Positions 38,819 through 46,060 of a DNA stretch of 64,000 nt are shown here, piece by piece. This DNA is from Phytobacter diazotrophicus (GTDB lineage Bacteria; Pseudomonadota; Gammaproteobacteria; Enterobacterales; Enterobacteriaceae). The notes below the pieces were generated by a model. The model saw only the letters and a program-made list of their open reading frames with translations, was not told where the DNA came from and searched no databases. Within the stretch, counting starts at the first letter, position 1. Each line of letters starts with the position of its first letter. The stretch is taken from assembly GCA_004346725.1 (NCBI GenBank), contig SMDE01000002.1:310001-374000 (forward strand), written 5' to 3'. The translations under genes were made by a program, and so were the position numbers.

Positions 38819-39010
38819 ATGTTCGCTCTGGTCTTGTTTGTTTGCTACCTGGACGGTGGGTGTGAGGACATCGTTGTGGATGTCTTTAATACCGAACAAC
38901 AGTGTCTTGTCGCTATGGAAGTACAACGTCTGCGCTATGGCGGATGCTATCCGGTGGAAGATTTTATTGACGGCTTCTGGCGCCCTGCCCAGGAGTACAG
39001 TGATTTTTAA
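38819..39010 (+). CDS. yebW: Small protein YebW
   Basis: 63 residues, same length as E. coli YebW. Recognised by MFALVLFVCYLDGGCEDIVVD and the end EDFIDGFWRPAQEYSDF. The N-terminus is hydrophobic with two cysteines. Function unknown. Start follows GAGGATGGA. Convergent with pphA, whose stop begins at the next base. Confidence 0.9.
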   Translation: MFALVLFVCYLDGGCEDIVVDVFNTEQQCLVAMEVQRLRYGGCYPVEDFIDGFWRPAQEYSDF

Positions 39011-39655
39011 CTACTGTACCTGCACTAACGTCATTTCACCGCCGAAGACGGCGCCGGTATCAATGTAATGCTGATTGCTGGCATCTACGCGATGTTTAAG
39101 CGGAGTATGGCCAAACCAAAAGTGGTCTGCACCGGCAATGGCTACCCCCTTCCCCGCCAGATGTTCACTCAAACGCTCACGACGCCAGAGTACCGATTCT
39201 TTGTCTACGGGTTTTTGCCATGCGTAATGATCGGACGGGTAATCGGCATGGGCGATAATATTGACCCCGCTGGCGCAGTGGAGCTCAATAATGTAAGGCA
39301 ATTGCTCGCATTCCCGTAGCGCATCGTAAGCCCTGTGCTGTTCCTTTTCGCTGAGGTTACTGAACCAGGCGCCGCCATTGAATGTCCAGAGAGTCATCTC
39401 CCCCGCGTTAAGCGCGTCGATAGCCATCTGCTCATGGTTTCCCCTGACCGTTTTAAACCACGGTCGTTTAAGCAATTGCAGGCACTGCAGACTGTCAGGA
39501 CCACGATCAATTAAGTCGCCAACGCATATGAGTAAATCCTTATAGGGATCAAAGTGGCGCTCGCGCAGTTCATTCAACAGACGCTGATGGCAGCCGTGCA
39601 GATCACCTACGATCCAGATATGCCGCCAGGTATTCCCATCGATACGTTGATACAT
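39011..39655 (-). CDS. pphA: Serine/threonine protein phosphatase PphA (PrpA)
   Basis: 214 residues (218 in E. coli). PPP-family metallophosphatase that in E. coli responds to misfolded protein and acts through CpxAR. Motifs in order: GDLHGCHQ (about 17-24), GDLIDRGPDS (about 46-55), GNHEQM (about 74-79) and the downstream HTPL and H residues. Start ATG 39655. In E. coli the sdsR/ryeA RNA pair and yebY come next; here they are replaced by an accessory region. Confidence 0.94.
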   Translation of the reverse strand: MYQRIDGNTWRHIWIVGDLHGCHQRLLNELRERHFDPYKDLLICVGDLIDRGPDSLQCLQLLKRPWFKTVRGNHEQMAIDALNAGEMTLWTFNGGAWFSNLSEKEQHRAYDALRECEQLPYIIELHCASGVNIIAHADYPSDHYAWQKPVDKESVLWRRERLSEHLAGKGVAIAGADHFWFGHTPLKHRVDASNQHYIDTGAVFGGEMTLVQVQ

Positions 39656-39826
39656 AACTCCCCCTTATTTTTAGTATAGAAAGGAGACTTGACTCTGCGT
39701 AATCATGTTCAAATTCAGCGCAACTTAAATCCTCGTTAAACGAACCCGAAATAAACCACAGTGTTCAGGTTAATTTGCCACGGCGTAATCCCTAGAATAG
39801 CTATTGAACATTCAGAGGGTCCTACC

Positions 39827-40771
39827 GTGTCTAATATCAGTCTGCAAGAAAAACACCTGCAAAATCACCATCAGCATATTATTCGCGAGCTGGTCTCCGG
39901 ACGTCTGGTTCCTGGCCCTATCTGGACTAAACGAAATTATCGCCTTAAATTCCTGCTCCGTTCGCTGTTGTTCTGGTCTTCAACGGTAAAAATGCTGAGC
40001 GCATTATCGCAACGTCCGGGATTTGAGCGTTTACTGAATGCCCAGGTGACACTGCCGAGTAAATCGCATCGTCAATATCTGACGCTGGGGCTCAATGCGG
40101 CAAAGCGTGCCGATGCGATTGTTAGCCACTATCAGTGGGTTGACAGTTGCCTGTCAGCCAGGGCTGCCGATGCAATGACCGCCGTCAACCATCAGCACAT
40201 CTTGCAGTGCAAAGGTAAAGATGATACCGAATTTAACATTTTTGCCTCCTGCGCCCATAAAGCAGAGCGTGAAGGCGAAAGCACCCTGTGGCTGTATGAC
40301 GGCAACAATGTCCTGCTGGCGAGCGCCACATTCAGCGTGATCGAGGAAAAAGGCCAGCGTGCCTTAGTGATTGGCGGTCTGCAGGGTCCCCGCAGAAACA
40401 TCTCCCATGAAGTCATCAAAGTGGCAACACGTGCCTGCTACGGTATTTTCCCTAAACGTTTGCTGATAGAAGTACTATGGCAGATGTGCGCGCACACCGG
40501 CATTAGCGCGGTTTATGGCGTTAGCGATGATGGTCATGTCTTTCGCGCGTTGCGTTACCGCTTTAGCAAAGGCCGCCATTTCCATGCCAGCTATGACGAG
40601 TTCTGGGCCTCTATTGATGGTGAGAAAGATAATGCCTGGCGCTGGCGTTTGCCATTAATGCTGGAACGGAAACCGCTTGAGAGTATCCCAAGTAAGAAAC
40701 GTGCCGAATATCGCCGCCGCTTCCAGTTACTCGACGATATGAATAGCAGTCTGGCCGATTTTTTCCGCTAA
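39827..40771 (+). CDS. VirK/YbjX-family protein (DUF535)
   Basis: 314 residues from a GTG at 39827, which has AGAGGGT 6 nt upstream; the frame is open to ATG 39761. The protein fits the VirK/YbjX (DUF535) family: YQWVDSCLSARAADAM-type core, FNIFASCAHKAEREGES, LVIGGLQGPRRNISHEVIK and YGVSDDGHVFRALRYRFSKG. Shigella and Salmonella VirK members affect surface proteins, and Salmonella virK is PhoP-controlled; the biochemical role is unknown. Upstream, 39741-39757 resembles an inverted PhoP box but is too weak to call. A terminator follows. Confidence 0.85.
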   Translation: MSNISLQEKHLQNHHQHIIRELVSGRLVPGPIWTKRNYRLKFLLRSLLFWSSTVKMLSALSQRPGFERLLNAQVTLPSKSHRQYLTLGLNAAKRADAIVSHYQWVDSCLSARAADAMTAVNHQHILQCKGKDDTEFNIFASCAHKAEREGESTLWLYDGNNVLLASATFSVIEEKGQRALVIGGLQGPRRNISHEVIKVATRACYGIFPKRLLIEVLWQMCAHTGISAVYGVSDDGHVFRALRYRFSKGRHFHASYDEFWASIDGEKDNAWRWRLPLMLERKPLESIPSKKRAEYRRRFQLLDDMNSSLADFFR

Positions 40772-40777
40772 ATATTG

Positions 40778-40805
40778 AGAGCAGTGGCATCACCACTGCT
40801 CTTTG
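40778..40805 (+). terminator. Terminator of the VirK-like gene
   Basis: AGAGCAGTGG / CCACTGCTCT with a 5-nt loop and a T-rich tail, 6 bp after the stop. Confidence 0.85.
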
Positions 40806-41082
40806 TTATTACTGTTGGTATCAATACCTTATTTATTCTCATTTTCATTGCCAGTAATTATTATTTTATTCCTATTATTTACTAAATATCTCCACACCAA
40901 CATTCAACCAATAACGTGATCTTGTCTGGCGCGCATCGTGGATCTGCTGGTCAGCACACAAATTGATGCAGCGCATTCATATAGTAAAAAACGAGATGAT
41001 ACGGCTAAAACGTAACGATATATCTTTCAAGGCTTTTTTTTCATGCTACTGTGGTTTTTCCATTTAACGGCCCGGAGGGGCT
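40806..41082. other. A/T-rich leader region before the YmcF-like gene
   Basis: About 280 bp without a gene. Very A/T-rich, with T-runs (TTTTTTTT at 41034-41041). It presumably holds the promoter and a long untranslated leader of the small zinc-ribbon gene that follows, as cold-shock genes commonly have; no cold-box sequence was recognised. Confidence 0.4.
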
Positions 41083-41256
41083 ATTCCAACCTTAAAATTC
41101 GTTTGTCCTGTCTGCAAAGGAAATTCGTTTTTTTTCACGCAATTTTGCCCGGATAAAAATTACCCTCACGGTGCAATTTGTTCAGGGTGTGGTTCACGTC
41201 TTACGGCAAAAGCCTGTATTCCAGTCAGACGGAGATGGCCTAAAAAAGCCTCCTGA
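41083..41256 (+). CDS. Zinc-ribbon microprotein of the YmcF/YnfQ cold-shock type, ATT start
   Basis: 57 codons: MPTLKF then VCPVCKGNSF, HGAICSGCGSRLT and a basic tail VRRRWPKK. Two CxxC pairs (CPVC, CSGC) plus other cysteines fit a zinc ribbon. The only usable start is ATT at 41083, directly after GGAGGGGCT, an excellent ribosome site; an in-frame TAA lies six codons upstream, and no ATG, GTG or TTG precedes the first CxxC. E. coli YmcF and YnfQ, cold-induced small proteins, were shown to start at ATT, and share the F-CPxC...GAxCxxC pattern. A terminator follows 4 bp past the stop. Membership in that family is inferred from this pattern. Confidence 0.75.
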   Translation: MPTLKFVCPVCKGNSFFFTQFCPDKNYPHGAICSGCGSRLTAKACIPVRRRWPKKAS

Positions 41257-41260
41257 TGTG

Positions 41261-41283
41261 AGGCCTCGACGTGAGGCCTTTCT
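41261..41283 (+). terminator. Terminator of the YmcF-like gene
   Basis: AGGCCTC / GAGGCCT with a GACGT loop, followed by TTCT. The T-run is short, but its position 4 bp past the stop supports it. Confidence 0.6.
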
Positions 41284-41376
41284 AACACGTGCAAAATAAT
41301 TTATGCGCCATCTGCAGAACACGGGAAAATCATTTTCCCGTACAGACCACGGTTTAATCCAGTTGTTGGTGGCAGG

Positions 41377-41595
41377 TTAATAAAACTGACGAATGGCCTG
41401 TTCAGTTTCACGCGTAGTGACTAATTCAGAAAACTTGGCTATCAGGAACTCTTTGCCATCCAGCACATACGTTTCGATCGGCATATCAAGGAAGGAGCGC
41501 TGATCATTTCTGTAGCTGACCTTCTTTAGGTCGTCCGCCACCGAGATGTGATCGACCTTTCCACCGGGGAGTATTACCACAACATCTTTGCTCAT
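41377..41595 (-). CDS. Hypothetical small protein
   Basis: 72 residues. I do not recognise the family. It has a good ribosome site (GAGGA 7 nt before ATG 41595), no signal peptide and no membrane segment; composition is that of a soluble protein (MSKDVVVILPGGKVDHISV, LDGKEFLIAKFSELV). It stands alone and points toward the YmcF-like gene. Confidence 0.6.
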   Translation of the reverse strand: MSKDVVVILPGGKVDHISVADDLKKVSYRNDQRSFLDMPIETYVLDGKEFLIAKFSELVTTRETEQAIRQFY

Positions 41596-41788
41596 GTCGT
41601 TATCCTCAGTTGTTTAAATTGCATACGACATTAGCACAGCCTTTCGGTCATCGTCTCTTGTTATGTTCAGGCATCATGACAAGGTTGAAGGAGAAAGCGG
41701 CGGCGCCATTATGGAAACCCACTCACCGCTCACCCATTTCTCTTCGAGACTTTGCCAGCCAGGCTTGCTGTCTAACGCTTGTTCAGGC

Positions 41789-41814
41789 AAAAAAAACCGC
41801 TCGGACAGAGCGGT
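41789..41814 (-). terminator. Rho-independent terminator of an unassigned minus-strand transcript
   Basis: On the minus strand ACCGCTC-TGTCC-GAGCGGT followed by eight T residues. No gene upstream on this strand ends here, so it marks a non-coding transcript starting somewhere between 41815 and about 42010. Confidence 0.75.
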
Positions 41815-41935
41815 GAATGAAGCTTACCAGGGAATAATAATGAAGCATGGATGCAATGACTATAGCTGGCTAATAGTTGCTTAATGAAAACCAGGACGAT
41901 TCTCAAAGCATATATTCTTTATAATTAGCAAACTA
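41815..41935 (-). ncRNA. Candidate minus-strand small RNA
   Basis: The strong terminator at 41789-41814 needs an upstream promoter. TATAAA on the minus strand near 41918-41923 is a possible -10, predicting an RNA of about 110-120 nt. No -35 was clear and no known sRNA family matched. The 5' limit is a guess. Confidence 0.35.
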
Positions 41936-42020
41936 AGGGTCGTAACGAAGAATTTATTAGCTTTCAAGCAATTGCTTCCCTCAGGAGAAGAGCGGATTTC
42001 CCTCTCCTGAGGGATTTTTA
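41932..42020 (+). ncRNA. Candidate plus-strand small RNA
   Basis: TATAAT at 41920-41925 followed 7 nt later by a possible start, then about 85 nt ending in a strong hairpin CCCTCAGGAGA / TCTCCTGAGGG (41978-42013) with ATTTTTA. No open frame longer than a few codons. It does not resemble SdsR, RyhB or other sRNAs I know. Confidence 0.45.
41978..42020 (+). terminator. Terminator of the candidate plus-strand RNA
   Basis: 11-bp perfect stem CCCTCAGGAGA / TCTCCTGAGGG, 14-nt loop, ATTTTTATTT tail. On the minus strand there is no T-run, so it is one-directional. Confidence 0.8.
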
Positions 42021-42398
42021 TTTACAAATTTCACTGTTGAGCTTATTGAAGGTCTCGATCTGTCGATGATATTCATCAATCGTGAACTGGTCGTTACCGC
42101 TATATGCAATGGGCCGGCGTGAGTATTTAAAGCCAATAACCAGATGATAGGGTTCTGCAGTAATGAATCGCACGCCTATTTTACGTCCAGGGTTCGTCTC
42201 CCCTGAGATAACACCACAGACATAAGGTTGCCCCTCAGATACATGTTTTGACACCTCAGACGCCGCGCAAATGAATTTTCTGATGCGCTGCCTTTCCACA
42301 GCAGCACGACTTACCAGATTTCGAATCATCATCACAACATCGAGGCCGCGCTTATCATGCCAGACGGCCGGGGCGAGCCCCATAGCAGAACGTCTCAA
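42018..42398 (-). CDS. Hypothetical protein
   Basis: Up to 126 residues; start uncertain (ATGs at 42398 and 42383, and internal ones). No recognised family. The C-terminal two thirds look protein-like (GQPYVCGVISGETNPGRKIG, FITAEPYHLVIGFKYSRRP, FTIDEYHRQIETFN). It overlaps the end of an upstream frame (42355-42639) by 44 bp. The region may be the remnant of a larger gene. Confidence 0.4.
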   Translation of the reverse strand: MRRSAMGLAPAVWHDKRGLDVVMMIRNLVSRAAVERQRIRKFICAASEVSKHVSEGQPYVCGVISGETNPGRKIGVRFITAEPYHLVIGFKYSRRPIAYSGNDQFTIDEYHRQIETFNKLNSEICK

Positions 42399-42639
42399 CC
42401 CACAGGAATGGCGCTGTTGACCTATCGTTAAGGAGCGGGACGAGAATTTCGCGCAACGTCTTCTGGCTATAAGAACTTAAAATGCCCAAAAATACCTGGA
42501 CGCCCGCGGTGCAGAGTATGTTATGGTTTAGATCGTATGCAGGAAATTTTGACTGTTTTCTGTATGCCCTGATTTGGCTCTTTTGGGAAACTAAGAGCCA
42601 AAAAAAGACCGAATACGATTCCTTTTCTCGCCCATACAT
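42355..42639 (-). CDS. Hypothetical ORF, possibly degenerate
   Basis: 94 codons from ATG 42639, which has AAAGGG 8 nt upstream. The product (MYGREKESYSVFFWLLVSQK and onwards) shows no domain I recognise. It runs into the next minus-strand frame out of phase. Either a short orphan gene or a decayed one. Confidence 0.25.
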   Translation of the reverse strand: MYGREKESYSVFFWLLVSQKSQIRAYRKQSKFPAYDLNHNILCTAGVQVFLGILSSYSQKTLREILVPLLNDRSTAPFLWVETFCYGARPGRLA

Positions 42640-42741
42640 ATCACAACCCTTTATTTTCAATAAGTTAATAGGTAATCTGCACATTAATTAACCAATCAGG
42701 CGTGTGTTTGTGGCCTTTTAAAATCAGCAAGTTGCTAAGTA

Positions 42742-42771
42742 ATTCGGACATATTCGGACAAAAATCGGACA
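42742..42771 (+). repeat. Three tandem TCGGACA direct repeats
   Basis: ATTCGGACA at 42742, ATTCGGACA at 42752 and AATCGGACA at 42763: three copies with 10- and 11-bp spacing, i.e. on one face of the helix. They lie about 200 bp before yedK, near a possible -35 (TTGACA at 42833). Likely a regulator site; no regulator is recognised. Confidence 0.6.
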
Positions 42772-42964
42772 AACTGAGTATGGTTTTTGCGCTGAAATAG
42801 CCGATTTTCAACCCGTGGTCATTTCCTAAAGCTTGACACGACTGCTTATTGATTAGAGCCAATCAATTACATTCCGAATTACTTTCAAATCTTAATCCGC
42901 TTACGGGTGCGCGCCGCTTTTTTCTCTTTCTCTATACTTTTAGTCTGACTGGTTGGAGGTGCTT

Positions 42965-43636
42965 ATATGCGGACGATTTGCCCAGACGCAAACGCGTGAC
43001 GAATATCTGGTATACCTAGCGGAAGAGGCCGAACGCGATATCGCATACGACCCCGAGCCGATTGGCCGGTATAACGTCGCTCCTGGGACGAAAGTTCTCT
43101 TACTCAGTGAACGCGACGAGCAACTGCATCTTGATCCTGTAATCTGGGGTTACGCACCCGGGTGGTGGGATAAAACACCATTGATTAATGCTCGCGTCGA
43201 GACAGCAGCCACCAGCAGAATGTTTAAACCACTATGGTTGCATGGCAGGGCTATCTGTTTCGCTGACGGCTGGTTCGAATGGAAAAAGGAAGGTGACAAG
43301 AAACTGCCCTACTTCATTCACCGCGCCAACGGTCAACCGATTTTCATGGCAGCGATCGGCAGCACCCCGTTCGAACGTGGCGACGAGGCTGAGGGGTTTC
43401 TCATTGTGACTTCCGCTGCAGATAAAGGCATGGTCGATATTCACGACAGGAGACCGTTGGTATTGACGCCGGAAGCAGCCCCGGAATGGATGCGACAGGG
43501 CATTGGCGGGAAGGAAGCGGGAGAAATTGCAGCCGACGGTGCAGTACCGGCTGATAACTTTATCTGGCACGCTGTTACGCGTGCCGGGGGTAATGTTAAA
43601 AATCAAGGATGGGAGTTAATCGAACCGATTCGTTAA
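42965..43636 (+). CDS. yedK: SRAP-domain abasic-site processing protein YedK, with ATA at the expected start
   Basis: 223 residues if read from ATA 42965. SRAP proteins (YedK, human HMCES) crosslink to abasic sites in single-stranded DNA through the amino group of Cys2, so initiation must place CGRFAQ directly after the first Met. Here the codon before TGC is ATA, not ATG, and GGAGGT lies 4 nt upstream, exactly positioned for it. Other motifs are intact: RYNVAPGT (Asn), WGYAPGWW, INARVETAATSRMF (Glu), FADGWFEWKKEG and the catalytic-pocket His in DIHDRRPLVL. A TTG at 42953 would add MEVLI and bury the Cys. An ATG out of frame at 42967 gives only 10 codons. Confidence 0.8.
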   Translation: MCGRFAQTQTRDEYLVYLAEEAERDIAYDPEPIGRYNVAPGTKVLLLSERDEQLHLDPVIWGYAPGWWDKTPLINARVETAATSRMFKPLWLHGRAICFADGWFEWKKEGDKKLPYFIHRANGQPIFMAAIGSTPFERGDEAEGFLIVTSAADKGMVDIHDRRPLVLTPEAAPEWMRQGIGGKEAGEIAADGAVPADNFIWHAVTRAGGNVKNQGWELIEPIR

Positions 43637-43812
43637 TACTTACAAGACATACCAAGCCGTCTGCTATGAGCGAGGAGCGGAAGTCCAAACTTCCTGTCAC
43701 ACCCCGCATATCTCGTTTTGCCTGTGCTGCTTTGGCACCGCTAAAGCGATGGGTTGTTGCAACATCAGCAAAGATGTTGCCATCGCTACCTCTGGTAATG
43801 CGATTTTTTTGG

Positions 43813-44694
43813 CTAGATACGTAGCGGAAGTTTCTGAGTAAAAAAATCTGTCGCGAGCCGCACGCGGGTGGAAATGAACCGACGCTTTGGCCAGACAAGA
43901 TTGACGTCCTGGTTCTCATTGACGAACTCATCCAGCACCGTGATCACATCGGCATGCTTCAACGCTTCAACAAGCGATGCCCGGTAAAACATACCAATCC
44001 CCACACCCGCCTGCACACCTGCCAGAATGGTTTCGGCACTATTCGACGAGAGGTTTCCGCAGACGGGGACGCTGAATCGGCCTGCTGGTCCTGTGAATGA
44101 CCACTCCGTCATCTCGCCATAGACCAGGCAGTTGTGTTCGATGAGATCGGCGGGCGTACCGGGTATGCCGTATTGGGCGAAATAGTGGCGGGAGCCCGCA
44201 CAGATTAGGGAGGTATTGCCGACGCGGCGGACAACAGAATCAGGGTCGTTACTGGGGCTTAAGCGAATCGCCAGATCGATGCGATCTGCAACCATATCTC
44301 TTAGCGTATCGGACAATACCAGATCGACCTTAAGACCCGGATGGAGAGACAGCAGTTCGGGGAGTAGCGGCAGCACATGCAAGCGACCAAAGGTGGAGGG
44401 CGCGGCTATCCTGACCAGGCCTGTGACTTCCAGCGTGCTGCTGGCGAGTTCATTATCGGCCATGTTGATCTCATCAAGCAGCGGTCTCGTGCGCTCATAA
44501 TATTTCTGCCCCTGGTCTGTCAGCGTCACTTTACGTGTGCTGCGATGGAGCAAGGCAACGCCGAGACGTTTTTCCAGGGTATTCAATGCTTTACTGATGG
44601 ATGACTGCGACTCGCCCAATATTCGCGCGGCAGCCGTGAAGCCGCCAGTTTCGACCACAGCGATAAAAGCACTCAATTCCTGAAAGCGATCCAT
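43813..44694 (-). CDS. LysR-family transcriptional regulator
   Basis: 293 residues. N-terminal winged helix-turn-helix (about 1-60, MDRFQELSAFIAVVETGGFT, LGESQSSISKALNTLEKRLG) and a C-terminal periplasmic-binding-like effector domain typical of the CrgA/YafC branch (MVADRIDLAIRLSPSNDPD). Divergent from a short-chain dehydrogenase gene 306 bp away, which is the usual LysR/target arrangement. The effector is unknown. Confidence 0.9.
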   Translation of the reverse strand: MDRFQELSAFIAVVETGGFTAAARILGESQSSISKALNTLEKRLGVALLHRSTRKVTLTDQGQKYYERTRPLLDEINMADNELASSTLEVTGLVRIAAPSTFGRLHVLPLLPELLSLHPGLKVDLVLSDTLRDMVADRIDLAIRLSPSNDPDSVVRRVGNTSLICAGSRHYFAQYGIPGTPADLIEHNCLVYGEMTEWSFTGPAGRFSVPVCGNLSSNSAETILAGVQAGVGIGMFYRASLVEALKHADVITVLDEFVNENQDVNLVWPKRRFISTRVRLATDFFTQKLPLRI

Positions 44695-44704
44695 TCTATT
44701 TTGG

Positions 44705-44750
44705 AATTAATTTTATGAATAGTTGGGTAATTATCATCCATAAAAGAATT
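44705..44750. promoter_or_regulatory. Inverted repeat between the LysR gene and the SDR gene
   Basis: TTTTATG (44711-44717) and CATAAAA (44739-44745) form a perfect 7-bp inverted repeat with a 21-nt spacer, extended by partial pairing outward (AATTAA). Placed 17 bp upstream of the LysR start, it is a candidate operator for autoregulation. No consensus is known for this regulator. Confidence 0.4.
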
Positions 44751-45000
44751 GATTACCATCTTTTCCACAACGGCACAGGAAGCATGAATGCAGCCCTTTA
44801 CGGGAAACGTTTTTGACCATGTGAGTAAGGCTGTCCTTATTCTCGTTCGCTAAAACGATAAAGCATCCGCTTCCCGTCATGCCAGCCCGTCACCGGGCAG
44901 GCGCACTATACCGTTACCCCCTGTCTGGCCTGTTCGGTACAAGTCGATGCCGCAAATCAGGCCGACTGAGAATTAATCCCATGAGCAAGAGATAACTGAC

Positions 45001-45795
45001 ATGCATATTGAACTGAAAAACCGCACCGCTATCGTGACTGGCTCCACCGCAGGCATTGGCCGCGCAATTGCAGAGGGGCTGGCCCAAGCAGGCGCATCAG
45101 TCGTTATTAATGGGCGCTCGCAGGAGCGCGTGGAGGCAACATTGCATGAAATGCGTGCGCTGCTGCCTGATGCAGCCCTCAGCGGCGTTGTTGCGGACAT
45201 CAGTACTGCCCGGGGGTGTGCGGAGCTGATCGCCGCTGTACCAGAGGCCGACATTCTGATTAATAACGCGGGTACGGCACACCCTAATGGTTTCTTCGAG
45301 CAGACCGACGAAGAATGGCTGGATTTGTTTCAGACCAACGTATTGAGTGCGGTGCGTTTGTCGAGACATTACCTTTTGAAAATGAAGGCCGTCGGCTGGG
45401 GGCGCGTCATTTTTATCAGCAGCGAATCGGCGTTGAATATCCCGAAAGAGATGATTGATTACGGTGTGACCAAGACGGCATTGCTGGGCGTGTCGCGAGG
45501 ACTGGCTGAACTGATTGCGGGGAGTGGCGTCACTGTTAATGCGGTTTTGCCTGGTCCGACCCGCTCTGAGAGCTTATCGGCATGGATGGAGGCGTCTGCG
45601 CAAGAACAAGGAATTTCACCGGCCCAGGCTGAGCAGGATTTTCTGAAAACGATGCGTCCTACCTCTCTCCTTGAGCGTTTCTCCACCACCGATGAGGTCG
45701 CGAACATGGTGGTTTACATCGCGTCGGAGCAGGCATCCGCAACGACGGGGGCGGCTTTGCGTGTCGATGGCGGCGTGGTGCGCACCCTTGTCTGA
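45001..45795 (+). CDS. Short-chain dehydrogenase/reductase
   Basis: 264 residues. Classical SDR: nucleotide motif TGSTAGIGRAIAEGL (about 14-28), NNAGTA, catalytic Ser in ISSESALNIPKE and YGVTKTALLG (YxxxK). The C-terminal TTGAALRVDGGVV is standard for FabG-like oxidoreductases. The closest group is 3-oxoacyl-ACP reductase-like, with unknown substrate. Probably controlled by the divergent LysR protein. Confidence 0.9.
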   Translation: MHIELKNRTAIVTGSTAGIGRAIAEGLAQAGASVVINGRSQERVEATLHEMRALLPDAALSGVVADISTARGCAELIAAVPEADILINNAGTAHPNGFFEQTDEEWLDLFQTNVLSAVRLSRHYLLKMKAVGWGRVIFISSESALNIPKEMIDYGVTKTALLGVSRGLAELIAGSGVTVNAVLPGPTRSESLSAWMEASAQEQGISPAQAEQDFLKTMRPTSLLERFSTTDEVANMVVYIASEQASATTGAALRVDGGVVRTLV

Positions 45796-46060
45796 TGCGG
45801 TTAAAGGAAAAAGTGATGGGCGCTGAATCGGGGAATAATGTCGGCACTGCCGCCAGGTGAGATAACTTGTTTCTTGGTCGCAGCCGCGGTGTGCTTCGCT
45901 AAACGACTGAAATAAAGCATGTCTTTAGTGAAAACATCCGGCCGAGTTCAGTATCCTGGCGAAATACCGGGGGGACGTATCACCGGGAATTCATCATCTC
46001 AGGTTGCACAAATAAGTTCGTTGACAATAAAAAGTTATATCTAACAGTTAATTGATGTTC
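45796..46060. other. Interval without a supported gene
   Basis: 265 bp between the SDR gene and the end of lpxP. No ribosome-site-linked frame of useful length and no strong hairpin were seen. Confidence 0.4.

Noticed and set aside
39741-39757. Inverted PhoP-box-like repeat (GGTTTA-N5-GGTTCG on the minus strand) upstream of the VirK-like gene
   Set aside because: Second half-site is a poor match and the distance to a -10 on the plus strand is not diagnostic; kept only as a remark.
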